Part shown: positions 35,913 through 44,801 of the stretch, one piece after another
Position numbering within the stretch: the stretch's first letter is position 1
How the letters are laid out: the number at the start of each line of letters is the position of its first letter
NCBI GenBank assembly: GCA_017428055.1
Contig: JAFRRN010000013.1
Location: 1-64,000 of the forward strand
Length of the DNA stretch: 64,000 bases
Reading direction: 5' to 3'
From: Prevotella sp.
GTDB lineage: Bacteria > Bacteroidota > Bacteroidia > Bacteroidales > Bacteroidaceae
The notes under the pieces: model-generated
The model's input: the letters and a program-made list of their open reading frames with translations, nothing else
What the model was told of the DNA's origin: nothing
The model's database searches: none
Translations under genes and position numbers: made by a program

Positions 35913-37034
35913 ATGGTGAAGAATCCTTTTATCCTTTATGGCTATGAGTCGGAAAAATACTTTTGCGACCGTCAAGAAGAGACCAAAGACTTGTTGCGAC
36001 TGGTGGAAAATGGTAACAACGTGACATTAACGGCACCGAGGCGAATCGGCAAGACGGGACTTATTGAGAACCTTTTCCACCAAAAGAAAGTGCAAAGCCA
36101 ATATTACACGTTCCTTATAGACATCTATGCCACCAAGAGCATCGAAGAATTAGTGATGGCGATGGGGGCATCCATGCTCTCCTCCTTGCGTCCTTTTGGC
36201 TCGAAAGCCATCCAAAAGTTTACTAATATATTGGCATCGTTACGTTCTGGCATATCATTCGACCCTTTCGGTAATCCGTCATGGAACGTGGAAATTGGTG
36301 ATATACGCCACCCACAAGCCACGCTTGACGAGATCTTCCATTTTATCCAAGAATCAAACAAGCCTTGTTTGGTTGCCATTGACGAATTTCAAACGATAGC
36401 CTCCTACCGTGATGACAATGTGGAGGCACTCCTTCGTACACATATCCAACATTGCCGCAATGCCCGTTTCATATTTTCTGGTTCGCAACGAACCATGATG
36501 GGTGAGATGTTTCTTTCTCCATCGAGGCCATTCTATCAAAGCACGGCAATGATGAGCATTGGATGTATTCCCATTGACAAATACGCCGCTTTCGCCATGT
36601 CACACTTCAAGGAAGCGGGCAAAGACCTCCCCAAAGAGGTTTTCTTGGGACTCTACGACCGTTTTGAGGGCATCACTTGGTACATACAGCGCGTGTTGAA
36701 CGAGTTGTTCTCATACACTTCCACAGGGCAATCATGTGATGAGAAGATGGTTCATCTGGCTATAGACAACATCCTTCGCGCCAATGAATTTACGTATCAG
36801 TCGTTATTGTTCCAACTTCCTCCTAAGCAGAAGGAATTGTTAGTGGCTATCTGTAAGGCGGAGAAAGCCAAATCCATCACGTCTTCCGCATTCGTCAGAC
36901 GTTATCATTTGTCTTCAACCAGCAGCGTCCAGTCGGCAGTCAAAGGACTCATGGAAAAGAATTTCATCACGTCAACGCTTGGTGTTTATGAAGTTTATGA
37001 CAAATTCTTCGCACTATGGTTATTAAGGAAATAA
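35913..37034 (+). CDS. P-loop ATPase of the archaeal-type AAA/STAND family
   Basis: A 373-residue soluble ATPase. Walker A is APRRIGKTGL (about 40-49), Walker B is CLVAIDEF (about 155-162), and the sensor-like RFIFSGSQRTMM lies at about 186-197. The N-terminal NPFILYGYESEKYFCDRQEE is typical of Bacteroidota proteins in the archaeal ATPase (PF01637-like) family. A winged-helix-like C-terminus (about 290-360) could bind DNA. The cellular role of these proteins is not established; some accompany defence or mobile elements, but no such gene is next to this one. It has its own promoter. Confidence 0.78.
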   Translation: MVKNPFILYGYESEKYFCDRQEETKDLLRLVENGNNVTLTAPRRIGKTGLIENLFHQKKVQSQYYTFLIDIYATKSIEELVMAMGASMLSSLRPFGSKAIQKFTNILASLRSGISFDPFGNPSWNVEIGDIRHPQATLDEIFHFIQESNKPCLVAIDEFQTIASYRDDNVEALLRTHIQHCRNARFIFSGSQRTMMGEMFLSPSRPFYQSTAMMSIGCIPIDKYAAFAMSHFKEAGKDLPKEVFLGLYDRFEGITWYIQRVLNELFSYTSTGQSCDEKMVHLAIDNILRANEFTYQSLLFQLPPKQKELLVAICKAEKAKSITSSAFVRRYHLSSTSSVQSAVKGLMEKNFITSTLGVYEVYDKFFALWLLRK

Positions 37035-37100
37035 GAAACATGTGATGCGCCGACTCTATGACAAGTGAGATGTAATCAATATGAACCATTAAGCATAAAA

Positions 37101-37997
37101 ATGAAATCGACATTTAGCAAAGCATATTTGAGAACTACATTTCTCATTATTTCATTCGTTGCCATAGTTATTGTGATTGTCTTTCTTTTCCAACGTTCTT
37201 GGATTTACTCCTTTTTGATGGGATTCTACGGTTTTGTTTTCCTCATGGTATGGGAGTTATTTACGTTGAAGACCATCACGATTGAGAGAGAAGGATTGGA
37301 AATAAAACGAACCTTCTTGCCTTTTATCAAACGTTATTATCGATTCAATGAGTTTGATTACGCCCAAACCAACAAATCAAGTGGTTACGAAAAATACCAA
37401 CTTATTCGAAATGGTGAGCGTGTCGTTACTATCTCTTCCGAACCTTATTCCAACTATGCCGCACTCAAGAAAGCCATACCCGTGCGAAACAAGAAGCATT
37501 TTTCGCCAAGAACACAAGAAGCCGTGGCCTCATTATACAATAAAACAAGGCTGTGGTGCTTAGGGGGATTGTACGGTATAACAACATTATTTGTGTCAAT
37601 AGGATGCATCGCAATGGATATTCCTCTTGTTATTGTCGCAATGTCGTTTCTTGCTTTGATATGTTGGTTGACTCTTTTGCTTTTCCTTTCACATTATAAA
37701 AAGATTGTCATTTGGAACGGGCAAATAGAAGTGCGGCGGCTACTGTGGCCTTTTAAGCTACACATCTATAAAATATCAGAGATTGATGGATATTATCGTG
37801 TAACTGTCTATAATGGAAGGCAAGATGAAGAAAGGTGGTGGTTGGTGAAAAGCAACAAACTCTTATTATCCATTTCGCAATCCGTCTATAAGAATTATGA
37901 TGCGCTGACATCCGCAACCCAAACCAAATGTTTAGGAAGTTTAGAAATAAGTGACTTCCAATCACTGAAATACCGTCTATTCAACAAAAAGCTATAA
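37101..37997 (+). CDS. Membrane protein with two repeated TM-pair plus PH-like units
   Basis: A 298-residue protein with two similar halves. Each begins with a pair of hydrophobic helices (about 12-60 and 155-200), followed by a soluble beta-rich stretch that looks like the bacterial PH-like domains of YdbT/DUF304-type proteins (ITIEREGLEIKRTFLPFIKRYY and IVIWNGQIEVRRLLWPFKLHIY). The internal similarity of these two strands suggests an ancient duplication. The ATG at 37101 follows an AT-rich spacer and is preferred over 37065. The TIGR04076-type gene starts 3 nt after its stop, so the two form an operon. Function unknown. Confidence 0.65.
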   Translation: MKSTFSKAYLRTTFLIISFVAIVIVIVFLFQRSWIYSFLMGFYGFVFLMVWELFTLKTITIEREGLEIKRTFLPFIKRYYRFNEFDYAQTNKSSGYEKYQLIRNGERVVTISSEPYSNYAALKKAIPVRNKKHFSPRTQEAVASLYNKTRLWCLGGLYGITTLFVSIGCIAMDIPLVIVAMSFLALICWLTLLLFLSHYKKIVIWNGQIEVRRLLWPFKLHIYKISEIDGYYRVTVYNGRQDEERWWLVKSNKLLLSISQSVYKNYDALTSATQTKCLGSLEISDFQSLKYRLFNKKL

Positions 37998-38000
37998 ACG

Positions 38001-38300
38001 ATGAACAAAGTCAGAATCACCGCCATGCGCCAAACGGTTTACGCCGACTTGATGGAACAATACGAAAACCCCATAGAGCATACGTGTGATGTAAGCATGG
38101 GCGAGCAATGGGTTTCCATCGACGGCCAACGACCCCAAGGTTTATGCCCTTCCGCATGGGAATCCATGCGAGGGTTCGTTGAGGCTCTTGCCCGTGGCGA
38201 AGGTAACTTCTACGATGGTTGGATGCAGAATCCCATGAGTGCGATGATCAGTTGCAACGACGGGTTCCGTCCTGTCAGTTTCTATCTCGAAGTCATCTAA
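38001..38300 (+). CDS. TIGR04076 family small protein
   Basis: A 99-residue protein matching the pattern of the TIGR04076 family: a beta-rich start KVRITAMRQTVYADL, a central GEQWVSID and GLCPSAWESM, and the ending SCNDGFRPVSFYLEV with the invariant DG-RPV-F. These proteins are small, Cys-containing and of unknown function. It lies 3 nt behind the PH-like membrane protein and is likely co-transcribed. The downstream convergent gene ends 12 nt away. Confidence 0.7.
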   Translation: MNKVRITAMRQTVYADLMEQYENPIEHTCDVSMGEQWVSIDGQRPQGLCPSAWESMRGFVEALARGEGNFYDGWMQNPMSAMISCNDGFRPVSFYLEVI

Positions 38301-38312
38301 TCATCCATCATT

Positions 38313-39797
38313 TCAATAATTGTTTCTGCGGAAGCTGCGGGCGATGAAGTCCAGATTTTCCTGCGCCAATTGCCTTCCACGTTCTTTACCCCTGTGGTCG
38401 TCGAAGGAGGCATCGGGCAACATGCCATGTTCTATGAGATAACGAGCCATCGTATCTTCCGACAACTCGGGGTTGACGATCAACTCCAGGCTGTCTTCCC
38501 CTTTCTCATCCTTGACATAGAAGGGGTTGCGCGGGTCGCAGATGGCAGACGTGCAGCCAAAGCTGAAGAACGGTCCGTCGTCACAATTGGGTACCCAAGC
38601 CACGATTTCTTTCTCGTTGTCTAATTTCGACGGTTGCATCAGATGTTTGGGAATGCCAATCCCATCCATCAAGAAGTGGCGCACCTCCTCGCCATCATGA
38701 AGATACACCAAGGGGCTTCCGCCCGTCTTCTTCATGATTTTCTTGAGGTTCTTCTCGGAGAAACCACTCCTATAGTGAGCCCGTTGTTCCTTTCCCTCCT
38801 TAAACGACTTCCCGTATTGCCCCCAAGAGGTCATGCCATTGGGATTCCATTCGCCCTTATAACGAACAAACGAGCCGATACAACCCTCGGTGTCCTTTAA
38901 CGTGTCGGTGTTTAGATGACCAAAACCATCCAGCCGAATCGACAAGACCTCATCATCCATACTCCTAATCCGCATAGCCTCATCATTGTAATCATCCAAG
39001 AGATAAACCTGATAGTCACGAAACTCTATCGCCCTTAACGTCTCTGCATGATGGGAATTGCCGTTTGCCTCCATCAACATGGCGAGCCATTCCTGTGGAA
39101 GCAATGCCAGCATTCCTATCTTCGCCTTAAAAATCACCTGGTTCGTGGAGGCATAAATGGCACGGTTGTCCTCCTCATCCATTTGAAACATCTTGGCAAG
39201 ACTGGTATTATATTCTATGAAATAATCCTCATTCAGCTCATGCCTTGTGATGTAACAATTGGCGAAAAGCCACTGTAGGGTAACGCGCATCCTAATGAAA
39301 TCATCCATGAATGCCGCCTCCTCGTAGTAACGTTTCATGTCCTCATTGATGGGGGCATTCTCAAATTCTGCCTCCAACACCTCATAGAAAGCATCCGCCA
39401 AGTCCATGATCACGTCCTCCTCAGGGTGTATTATCTCACCCAGGTTCTGCCCAGCAAGCGCGTCCCATATCAACAGGCGGATGTCTTCCACATGGGGTTC
39501 ATCGGCTAAATAGTCCTCTTCCACATCATAGAAGGGCAGCGGCTTGCCATATAGCTCCTGGTGTTTATTGACGAATGCCCGCCAAAGGCCCCCGTCGCAG
39601 ATGATGTCCTCGAAATAAAGGACAACCTTGACCACCACGTCGTGCAACTCGGTGGGTGACAGTGTCCATGACATACGACACCCAAACGCCTCATTCAACA
39701 ACATGTTACCCACTTTGGCATAATACATATCCGTCGTTGACTTCATATCCACGGGATGACCCTCCTTGATATCCCTCGCAACAATTTTCTTTGCCAT
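38313..39797 (-). CDS. Unknown 494-residue cytoplasmic protein
   Basis: No signal peptide or membrane segment. The protein is acidic, rich in Asp, Glu, Met and Tyr, with a helical N-terminal half and a C-terminal part containing Gly-rich loops (FVRYKGEWNPNGMTSWGQYG). The end has an ATP-/nucleotide-free look, and no Walker or catalytic motif was recognised. It begins behind a leader that carries a hairpin starting almost at the predicted transcription start. It is a single gene between two convergent or unrelated neighbours. I do not recognise a named family; a domain of unknown function limited to Bacteroidota is likely. Confidence 0.6.
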   Translation of the reverse strand: MAKKIVARDIKEGHPVDMKSTTDMYYAKVGNMLLNEAFGCRMSWTLSPTELHDVVVKVVLYFEDIICDGGLWRAFVNKHQELYGKPLPFYDVEEDYLADEPHVEDIRLLIWDALAGQNLGEIIHPEEDVIMDLADAFYEVLEAEFENAPINEDMKRYYEEAAFMDDFIRMRVTLQWLFANCYITRHELNEDYFIEYNTSLAKMFQMDEEDNRAIYASTNQVIFKAKIGMLALLPQEWLAMLMEANGNSHHAETLRAIEFRDYQVYLLDDYNDEAMRIRSMDDEVLSIRLDGFGHLNTDTLKDTEGCIGSFVRYKGEWNPNGMTSWGQYGKSFKEGKEQRAHYRSGFSEKNLKKIMKKTGGSPLVYLHDGEEVRHFLMDGIGIPKHLMQPSKLDNEKEIVAWVPNCDDGPFFSFGCTSAICDPRNPFYVKDEKGEDSLELIVNPELSEDTMARYLIEHGMLPDASFDDHRGKERGRQLAQENLDFIARSFRRNNY

Positions 39798-39846
39798 AAT
39801 CGTTCTATTCCCTTTATGTCTTTTTTCGTTAAACCCACATTACGCT

Positions 39847-39889
39847 CTGCCAAGAAACGTCGTATCTGTTCTTGGCAGATGCAAAGATA
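39847..39889 (-). promoter_or_regulatory. Promoter -7 element and 5'-terminal hairpin of the 39797 gene
   Basis: On the minus strand TATCTTTG (39882-39889) is followed within about 3 nt by an exact inverted repeat, CTGCCAAGAA (39869-39878) and TTCTTGGCAG (39847-39856), with a 12-nt loop. The mRNA should begin with this stem, which may protect its 5' end. Confidence 0.45.
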
Positions 39890-40161
39890 TGAAGAAATCC
39901 GAAAAACACCATTCTTTAGCAAGGGAAAAACACCACCGCCTTGGGTTTTTGCCGCTTTTTTTCATGCTCAAGGCGGCATGGTGAAAAGGGGTCGCATGTA
40001 TCTATCACAAACCAAAAGGCGACAAAGGGGCTGCCTACGGATGGCAAGCAAACGTTTTCCGTATGGGAAAACACTGTTTTCTGCAAGGGAAAACGATATT
40101 TTCCGTATAGGAAAACGATCGGAAACAACACGCAGGCCCTTGGCGGGTGCGTTGTATGATG
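39890..40161. other. Repeat-bearing gene-free gap
   Basis: Together with the leader of the 39797 gene this makes a 364-bp gap (39798-40161) without a gene. It holds the three tandem palindromes at 40054-40116 and, on both sides, scattered GGGAAAAAC-like half-units (for example near 39919). I see no gene, tRNA or promoter beyond the one at 39882. Confidence 0.5.
40054..40116. repeat. Three tandem 19-nt palindromes with 22-bp period
   Basis: GTTTTCCGTATGGGAAAAC (40054-40072), GTTTTCTGCAAGGGAAAAC (40076-40094) and ATTTTCCGTATAGGAAAAC (40098-40116) are each inverted repeats, separated by exactly three bases. A partial unit, GGAAAC, follows at 40121. The spacing of about two helical turns puts all units on one face of the DNA. 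I recall similar GTTTTCC-GGAAAAC elements as frequent intergenic repeats in Prevotella. Confidence 0.85.
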
Positions 40162-40557
40162 TCATCTTGCATCCTTGATCTTGACGATGATGGTACACTT
40201 CCCCGTCCGATAAGCCGTGCTTCCGCTGAGGCGCAACATATAGAGGCGTGACTGCCGGGACTGCTCCACGGTCAGCATATACGTCTCTTCCCCGTCTTGG
40301 TGGCTCTCCCTGAACGTGCCTGTCTCCGCCTCCTCCTTGAATGCCTTTTTCAGTTCCGAGGCATGTTTCCCTTTGATGGTAAGCGACTTTACTACCTTTT
40401 GCACCTTCCGTGTCTGTTGGTTCCTGTCCACGATCGATGTAAACGTGCTTGACCCCAGCGTGGAATAGGTCTCCACAAGTTGGTCTATCTTGTTCTGGGA
40501 ATAGGCGCCGACAGACAAGAAGAGTGTCATGGCAATTGTGAGAAATAATGGTTTCAT
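40162..40557 (-). CDS. Small secreted DUF5024-like protein
   Basis: A 131-residue protein with a signal peptide (about 1-20, ending YS-QN). The pattern DQLVETYSTLGSSTFTSIVDR, then KVVKSLTIKG and a C-terminal TIIVKIK strand, resembles the DUF5024-type proteins that follow sigma-like genes in Prevotella. It starts 6 nt after the stop of the sigma/membrane fusion gene, so it is in the same operon and may belong to that regulator's output. Biochemical function unknown. The family name is from memory and not checked. Confidence 0.6.
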   Translation of the reverse strand: MKPLFLTIAMTLFLSVGAYSQNKIDQLVETYSTLGSSTFTSIVDRNQQTRKVQKVVKSLTIKGKHASELKKAFKEEAETGTFRESHQDGEETYMLTVEQSRQSRLYMLRLSGSTAYRTGKCTIIVKIKDAR

Positions 40558-40563
40558 ACGGCG

Positions 40564-41319
40564 TTAGTCATTTAAGAATTGTTGGATGCGCTGCCTCTCC
40601 TCAGGGTCGTCGATGCTTTGCAAGAGGTCGCTTTCTATCTCCTCCATGGCGGCTTGCGGCATCGACTCCTGCTCGATGCGCCGCGCCTCGGCAAGCGTCT
40701 GCTCAATCTGTGGGCGGATCTGCCGAAGGTTGTCGTTACGCTGGCCGTCGATGATGACATACGACCCCTCATACTGGCGGCGCCATTGGTAGTCTTGGTA
40801 GACGCGAAGAGTGAAGGTTGCCACCACCACGAGGGCAACGAGGGCTGAGAGAGCCGCTATCAGGCGTATGCGAAGCGTGTGGCGTGTGCGGCTGAGGGTC
40901 TTTCGGATGGTGGGTTCGTTGATACCCGTGAGGGTGGAGATTTGCTGGTAGTCCATCCCCTCCATGTCTCTCATCTTGAGGATGACCTGCTTCGACGGCG
41001 GCAGGGAGTCCACCAGGCTCATCAATTGGTCGATGCGCTCGTCTTGCCGCTCGTCGGAAACCTCGTCTTCGATGTCTATATGAGAGAGAGAAACTGGTTT
41101 GCGGCGTTTCCGCAGGTGGCTGACGGCGAGGTTTCTGACGAGAACGGAGGCGAGCGCATCGATGGGTTTTTGCAGGTCGTCGTGTAGGAACCAGAGCTTG
41201 AGCATCGCATCTTGCACGATGTCTTCCGCCTCCGCGCTATCATCGAGCATCATTTGGGCTTGGCGCATCAGGCGCGGGCGCAAACGGACAGCCTCTTTCT
41301 GGAATTCCTCTGGCGACAT
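40564..41319 (-). CDS. ECF sigma factor fused to a transmembrane and extracytoplasmic domain
   Basis: A 251-residue chimera. Residues about 1-150 form a complete ECF sigma factor (region 2 SAEAEDIVQDAMLKLWF; region 4 with MDYQQISTLTGINEPTIRKTL). Immediately after the region 4 end comes a transmembrane helix (about 155-175, LIAALSALVALVVVATF) and a periplasmic tail of about 75 residues (YEGSYVIIDGQR ... DPEERQRIQQFL). In relatives I recall, the tail is a separate small membrane protein encoded downstream of the sigma gene. The join is read straight through without frameshift. The ATG at 41319 was chosen over a TTG at 41328. It would tether the sigma factor to the membrane. Confidence 0.8.
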   Translation of the reverse strand: MSPEEFQKEAVRLRPRLMRQAQMMLDDSAEAEDIVQDAMLKLWFLHDDLQKPIDALASVLVRNLAVSHLRKRRKPVSLSHIDIEDEVSDERQDERIDQLMSLVDSLPPSKQVILKMRDMEGMDYQQISTLTGINEPTIRKTLSRTRHTLRIRLIAALSALVALVVVATFTLRVYQDYQWRRQYEGSYVIIDGQRNDNLRQIRPQIEQTLAEARRIEQESMPQAAMEEIESDLLQSIDDPEERQRIQQFLND

Positions 41320-41415
41320 GGCAGTCAAAAAAATGGCTTTTATCCCGAATTAGATGGTCGAGTATGAGGGTGTTATCATCCTCTTATCCTTTCACTTGGG
41401 ACTGATACAGAATGG

Positions 41416-42201
41416 TCAGATCTTGTTGAGTTCCGACGTGTTGACCTTCGACACGCCGCTCCCTTCTATCTTCACCTCGTCGGCGGTGCCGCTGATATTC
41501 AGCTTGCCGGCACCGCTGTTGTCGGCTTTCAACCGCTTGCAATCCACGTCGAGTTGCACCTTGGCGGCACCGCTGTTGTCCACCTTGACGCTGTTCCCAT
41601 GGATGGAGGCGTTGACCTTTGCCGCCCCGCTGATGTCGATGTCGGCATCCTGCGCTTTCATGCTGCCCTCCAACTTGGCAGCACCGCTCACGTCAAGGTC
41701 GAAGTCGCGGCAGGTAACCTGTTGCAGGCTGACCTTCGCCGCCCCGCTGATGTCCACATCGAGGTTGCCCGTCTCCAACTTCTTGGTGGTGAAATATGCC
41801 ACCCCGCTGATGTCGATGTCTGAAAGCCGCGGCGCAGAGACATACACCCTCGGCAACTGGTCTTTATTCAGCGTGAGCGAATGCCTCTTTTTTGACTCGT
41901 TACTGATGTCAAGGGTGTTCCCCTTGAGCTTGACGATGGTCTTGATGCGCGGGCTTTCCACCACTCGCACGGAGTAATCCTTGCCCTGCGTGAACGTCAC
42001 CACCGCCACCCCACTTACCGAAATGGACGAGAAGTCGCGGAAGGAGTAGTTGGTGGTGTTGGCATTCCCCTTCGTGCCAGTCCCCTCAAAACTCTCTCTG
42101 GCATCGGCATAGTCGCGGACGAAAACCGTCTCATTGGGGTTACACGCTATGGTCATGGCCGATAGCATGAACATGGAAAGAACAGAAAATACTTGTTTCA
42201 T
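41416..42201 (-). CDS. GIN-domain (DUF2807) lipoprotein
   Basis: A 261-residue secreted protein with a signal peptide and lipobox-like Cys (MTIAC, about 20). The bulk is a head-GIN/DUF2807 beta-solenoid: a series of blades each repeating the consensus DISGAAKV, DVSGAAKL or DNSGAGKL (about seven copies from residue 120 to 250). Such proteins are common in Bacteroidota and are of unknown function, possibly adhesive or protective. It shares direction with the upstream-lying sigma fusion, with 96 bp between, but it has its own promoter at 42240-42247, so it is the first gene of this stretch. Confidence 0.82.
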   Translation of the reverse strand: MKQVFSVLSMFMLSAMTIACNPNETVFVRDYADARESFEGTGTKGNANTTNYSFRDFSSISVSGVAVVTFTQGKDYSVRVVESPRIKTIVKLKGNTLDISNESKKRHSLTLNKDQLPRVYVSAPRLSDIDISGVAYFTTKKLETGNLDVDISGAAKVSLQQVTCRDFDLDVSGAAKLEGSMKAQDADIDISGAAKVNASIHGNSVKVDNSGAAKVQLDVDCKRLKADNSGAGKLNISGTADEVKIEGSGVSKVNTSELNKI

Positions 42202-42239
42202 AATGTTATTGTTGATGTTATTCTTCTATATATAATACG

Positions 42240-42247
42240 CAAATTTA
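42240..42247 (-). promoter_or_regulatory. -7 promoter element of the GIN gene
   Basis: TAAATTTG on the minus strand fits TAnnTTTG, 38 nt before the ATG at 42201. Confidence 0.4.
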
Positions 42248-42343
42248 CTTGTTTTGTGACATTTTCATCTATGAAAAACGCTTAAATTCTCCCTCTTCAT
42301 GATAAAAAACGGGGTTTCATGCCATTATCAAGCCATATTTTCG

Positions 42344-42351
42344 TATTTTTG
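42344..42351 (+). promoter_or_regulatory. -7 promoter element of the glycosyltransferase gene
   Basis: TATTTTTG fits TAnnTTTG; the ATG lies about 80 nt downstream. It is divergent from the GIN promoter. Confidence 0.4.
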
Positions 42352-42433
42352 CAAGAAATCAATATCACCATACTGACATGTCAAAGTATTTCTTCCCAAA
42401 TGTCATAGCTGCCATTCGTGAATTTGTTAGACA

Positions 42434-43423
42434 ATGAAACAACTCAGCATTCTTATTCCAATACATAATGTAGAGAAATATGTAAGGGATTTCTTTGAGA
42501 GCATTTCCCGCCAAGGGCTTGACGATATTTGCCATGAAATCATCATCATCAATGACGGGTCAACAGACCGAAGCATGGACATGATAGATGACATCATTCA
42601 CCAACACGACAACATCACCGTCATTACACAAGAAAACCAAGGGCTGTCGGTTACCCGTAACATGGGATTGGAAAGGGCAAAAGGCGAGTATGTTCTATTC
42701 CTTGACTCCGACGATTTACTCATTGACGGCAGTCTGCCCGTCTTACTCAATAAGGCATTAGTATCAAGGGCTGACATGATTGTTGCAGATTTCATGAAAA
42801 TGAATGACGAAGAGATAGATCATTTTCATGGTTATCAACAACAGGACGTCGAATGGAAAGAAAAAACAGGCAGACAATTCTTCGTAGAAGACCTCAATCC
42901 GTACCAATGCTACGTCTGGCGTACGCTATTTAAGAGGCAATTCCTCATTGACAACCATATCAGGTTTTTCCCTGGCATCAATTACCAAGATATTCCATTC
43001 ACTCATGAATGCTATCTAAAGGCAGGGAAATGTCTGGTGACTTCATGGAAATTAAATATCTATAGAAGATGGGAAGGGTCTGCCACAAATAGGTTCAACT
43101 TGGGTAAAACCAAGAGTTTTGCCACTGCCATCGCCAAGACCTGGGAACTGAGAGGACTGGAAGGGCTTGGGAAGCAAGAGTACAAGAAGTTGCAGGATGA
43201 TGTCTTCACATCGTTTTCAACTTGCTTAAACCTGGCGCACCAACACATCCATGGCTTTTCAAATCAAATGAAAGTAATTGACAACATATCCAAATTAGCT
43301 CCAAACCTCATTTTTACCAATGGGATCAAGCAAATAACAACTACAATCTTTTATCGCATATCCCCACACCTTTTTATGGCTTTACGATTCATAAGATGGA
43401 AACTCTGTAGAATATTGTATTGA
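42434..43423 (+). CDS. Glycosyltransferase family 2
   Basis: A 329-residue GT-A type glycosyltransferase. The N-terminal domain has LSILIPIHNVEKYV (about 4-17), IIINDGSTDRS (about 36-46), NQGLSVTRNMGLERAKGEYVLF and the DxD-like LDSDD (about 94-98). The C-terminal half is helical with a hydrophobic end. It probably adds a sugar to a surface glycan, from a nucleotide-sugar donor. No other polysaccharide genes are adjacent; the next gene, a histidine phosphatase, starts 26 nt after its stop, so they may be one operon. The acceptor is unknown. Confidence 0.85.
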   Translation: MKQLSILIPIHNVEKYVRDFFESISRQGLDDICHEIIIINDGSTDRSMDMIDDIIHQHDNITVITQENQGLSVTRNMGLERAKGEYVLFLDSDDLLIDGSLPVLLNKALVSRADMIVADFMKMNDEEIDHFHGYQQQDVEWKEKTGRQFFVEDLNPYQCYVWRTLFKRQFLIDNHIRFFPGINYQDIPFTHECYLKAGKCLVTSWKLNIYRRWEGSATNRFNLGKTKSFATAIAKTWELRGLEGLGKQEYKKLQDDVFTSFSTCLNLAHQHIHGFSNQMKVIDNISKLAPNLIFTNGIKQITTTIFYRISPHLFMALRFIRWKLCRILY

Positions 43424-43449
43424 AAGATTCACCTATTATATATATAATC

Positions 43450-44763
43450 ATGAATATCAAAAGAACATTCCAAACACGGCGCAAGCCCCTTTTCCTTTTT
43501 GCATTGCTGATAACGGCCCTGACCGTTTCGGCCCAGACGGCACGACAGGAAATCAAAGAGAACATCTACAGGTCGGGGAGCAACTACTATGCCTATCCCG
43601 GACCCAAGCAACAAACACTCACCGAAGCCCCCAAGGGCTATGTACCTTACTACATCAGCCACTACGGAAGGCACGGCAGCCGACACCTGATAGGCGACGG
43701 CGACTACAACAACGCCTTGAAACCACTGATGCGCGCCGACTCGTTAGGCAAGTTGACGGCATTCGGAAAAGATGTGCTGCGCCGCGTGAGAATCATTGAC
43801 CGTGAAGCAGACCAACGTCATGGAGAACTGACCCTCCTTGGCGCACAGCAGCACCAAGGCATAGGTCGTCGTATGTATGAGCGTTTCCCCGAGGTATTCA
43901 AGGGAAAGACCAACATCGATGCCAAGAGTACGGTGGTCATCCGCTGCATCCTCTCGATGGAGAATGCCCTGCAAGAACTGAAAAGCCTCAATCCACAATT
44001 GCAAATCCGCCACGATGCGAGCGAGCATGACATGTGGTACCTGAACTTCAACGACCGCAAACTGAACCGGAAGAAGATGCCCGAGGAGGTGAAGAAGGCT
44101 TACGACGAGTTCTGCAAGCGGCATGAAAAGCACGACCGCGTGATGAATCTCATCTTCAACGACGAGAACTATTGGAAGAATGAGGTGAATGCGCAAAGCC
44201 TGAATTACCACCTCTTCAAGTTGGCAAGCAACCTCCAAAGCACGGAGCTGCGCCACACGATGACGCTCTACGACATCTTCAACGAGGAAGAAGTATACGA
44301 GAACTGGCTCCAGACGAATGCGTGGTGGTACATCAACTATGGCCCCTGCCCCTTGAACGGTGGCATCTCGCCCTACTCGCAGCGCAACCTCCTGCGCATG
44401 ATGATCCAAGAGGCTGACAGTTGCCTGAAACTCTCCCACCCCGGCGCAACACTCCGCTATGGCCATGAGGTATGCGTGATGCCGTTGGCTTGCCTCTTGG
44501 AAATGGATAATTGCGGCAAGCAGGTAGCCGACCTGGAGCGACTGGCCGACGAGGGGTGGCATAATTACGACATCTTCCCCATGGCTTGCAACGTGCAACT
44601 CATCTTCTACAAACCGAAGAAAGGCAAGGGAGACATCCTCGTGAAAGCCCTGCTCAACGAAAACGAGACAACCCTGCCGCTGAAAGCCGTAACGGGACCG
44701 TATTACAAATGGACGGACTTCCGCGACTACTTCATGCGGAAACTCGACCAATATACGGAATGA
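43450..44763 (+). CDS. Histidine-type phosphatase (HP2/MINPP-like), secreted
   Basis: A 437-residue secreted phosphatase with a signal peptide (about 1-29, ending VSA-QT). The catalytic RHG motif occurs in YISHYGRHGSRHL (about 68-80), and the distal acid motif in LRYGHEVCVMPL (about 334-345, HE where MINPP-type enzymes have HAE). This clade includes Bacteroidota inositol-polyphosphate phosphatases, so phytate is a reasonable but unproven substrate. The ATG at 43450 was chosen over a TTG at 43420 because the signal peptide starts there. The regulator gene begins 38 nt downstream and has no obvious promoter of its own, so it may be co-transcribed. Confidence 0.82.
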   Translation: MNIKRTFQTRRKPLFLFALLITALTVSAQTARQEIKENIYRSGSNYYAYPGPKQQTLTEAPKGYVPYYISHYGRHGSRHLIGDGDYNNALKPLMRADSLGKLTAFGKDVLRRVRIIDREADQRHGELTLLGAQQHQGIGRRMYERFPEVFKGKTNIDAKSTVVIRCILSMENALQELKSLNPQLQIRHDASEHDMWYLNFNDRKLNRKKMPEEVKKAYDEFCKRHEKHDRVMNLIFNDENYWKNEVNAQSLNYHLFKLASNLQSTELRHTMTLYDIFNEEEVYENWLQTNAWWYINYGPCPLNGGISPYSQRNLLRMMIQEADSCLKLSHPGATLRYGHEVCVMPLACLLEMDNCGKQVADLERLADEGWHNYDIFPMACNVQLIFYKPKKGKGDILVKALLNENETTLPLKAVTGPYYKWTDFRDYFMRKLDQYTE

Positions 44764-44801
44764 CAAGGGCCGACTCCCGATTTTCCCCTCCACTAAAAAG
44801 C

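Noticed and set aside
40054..40116. Regularly spaced repeats that could suggest a small CRISPR array
   Set aside because: The spacers are only 3 nt, each repeat is itself a palindrome and no cas gene is present.
43744..44793. Long minus-strand open frame of 349 codons
   Set aside because: It is antisense to the histidine phosphatase, which has clear catalytic motifs and a signal peptide.
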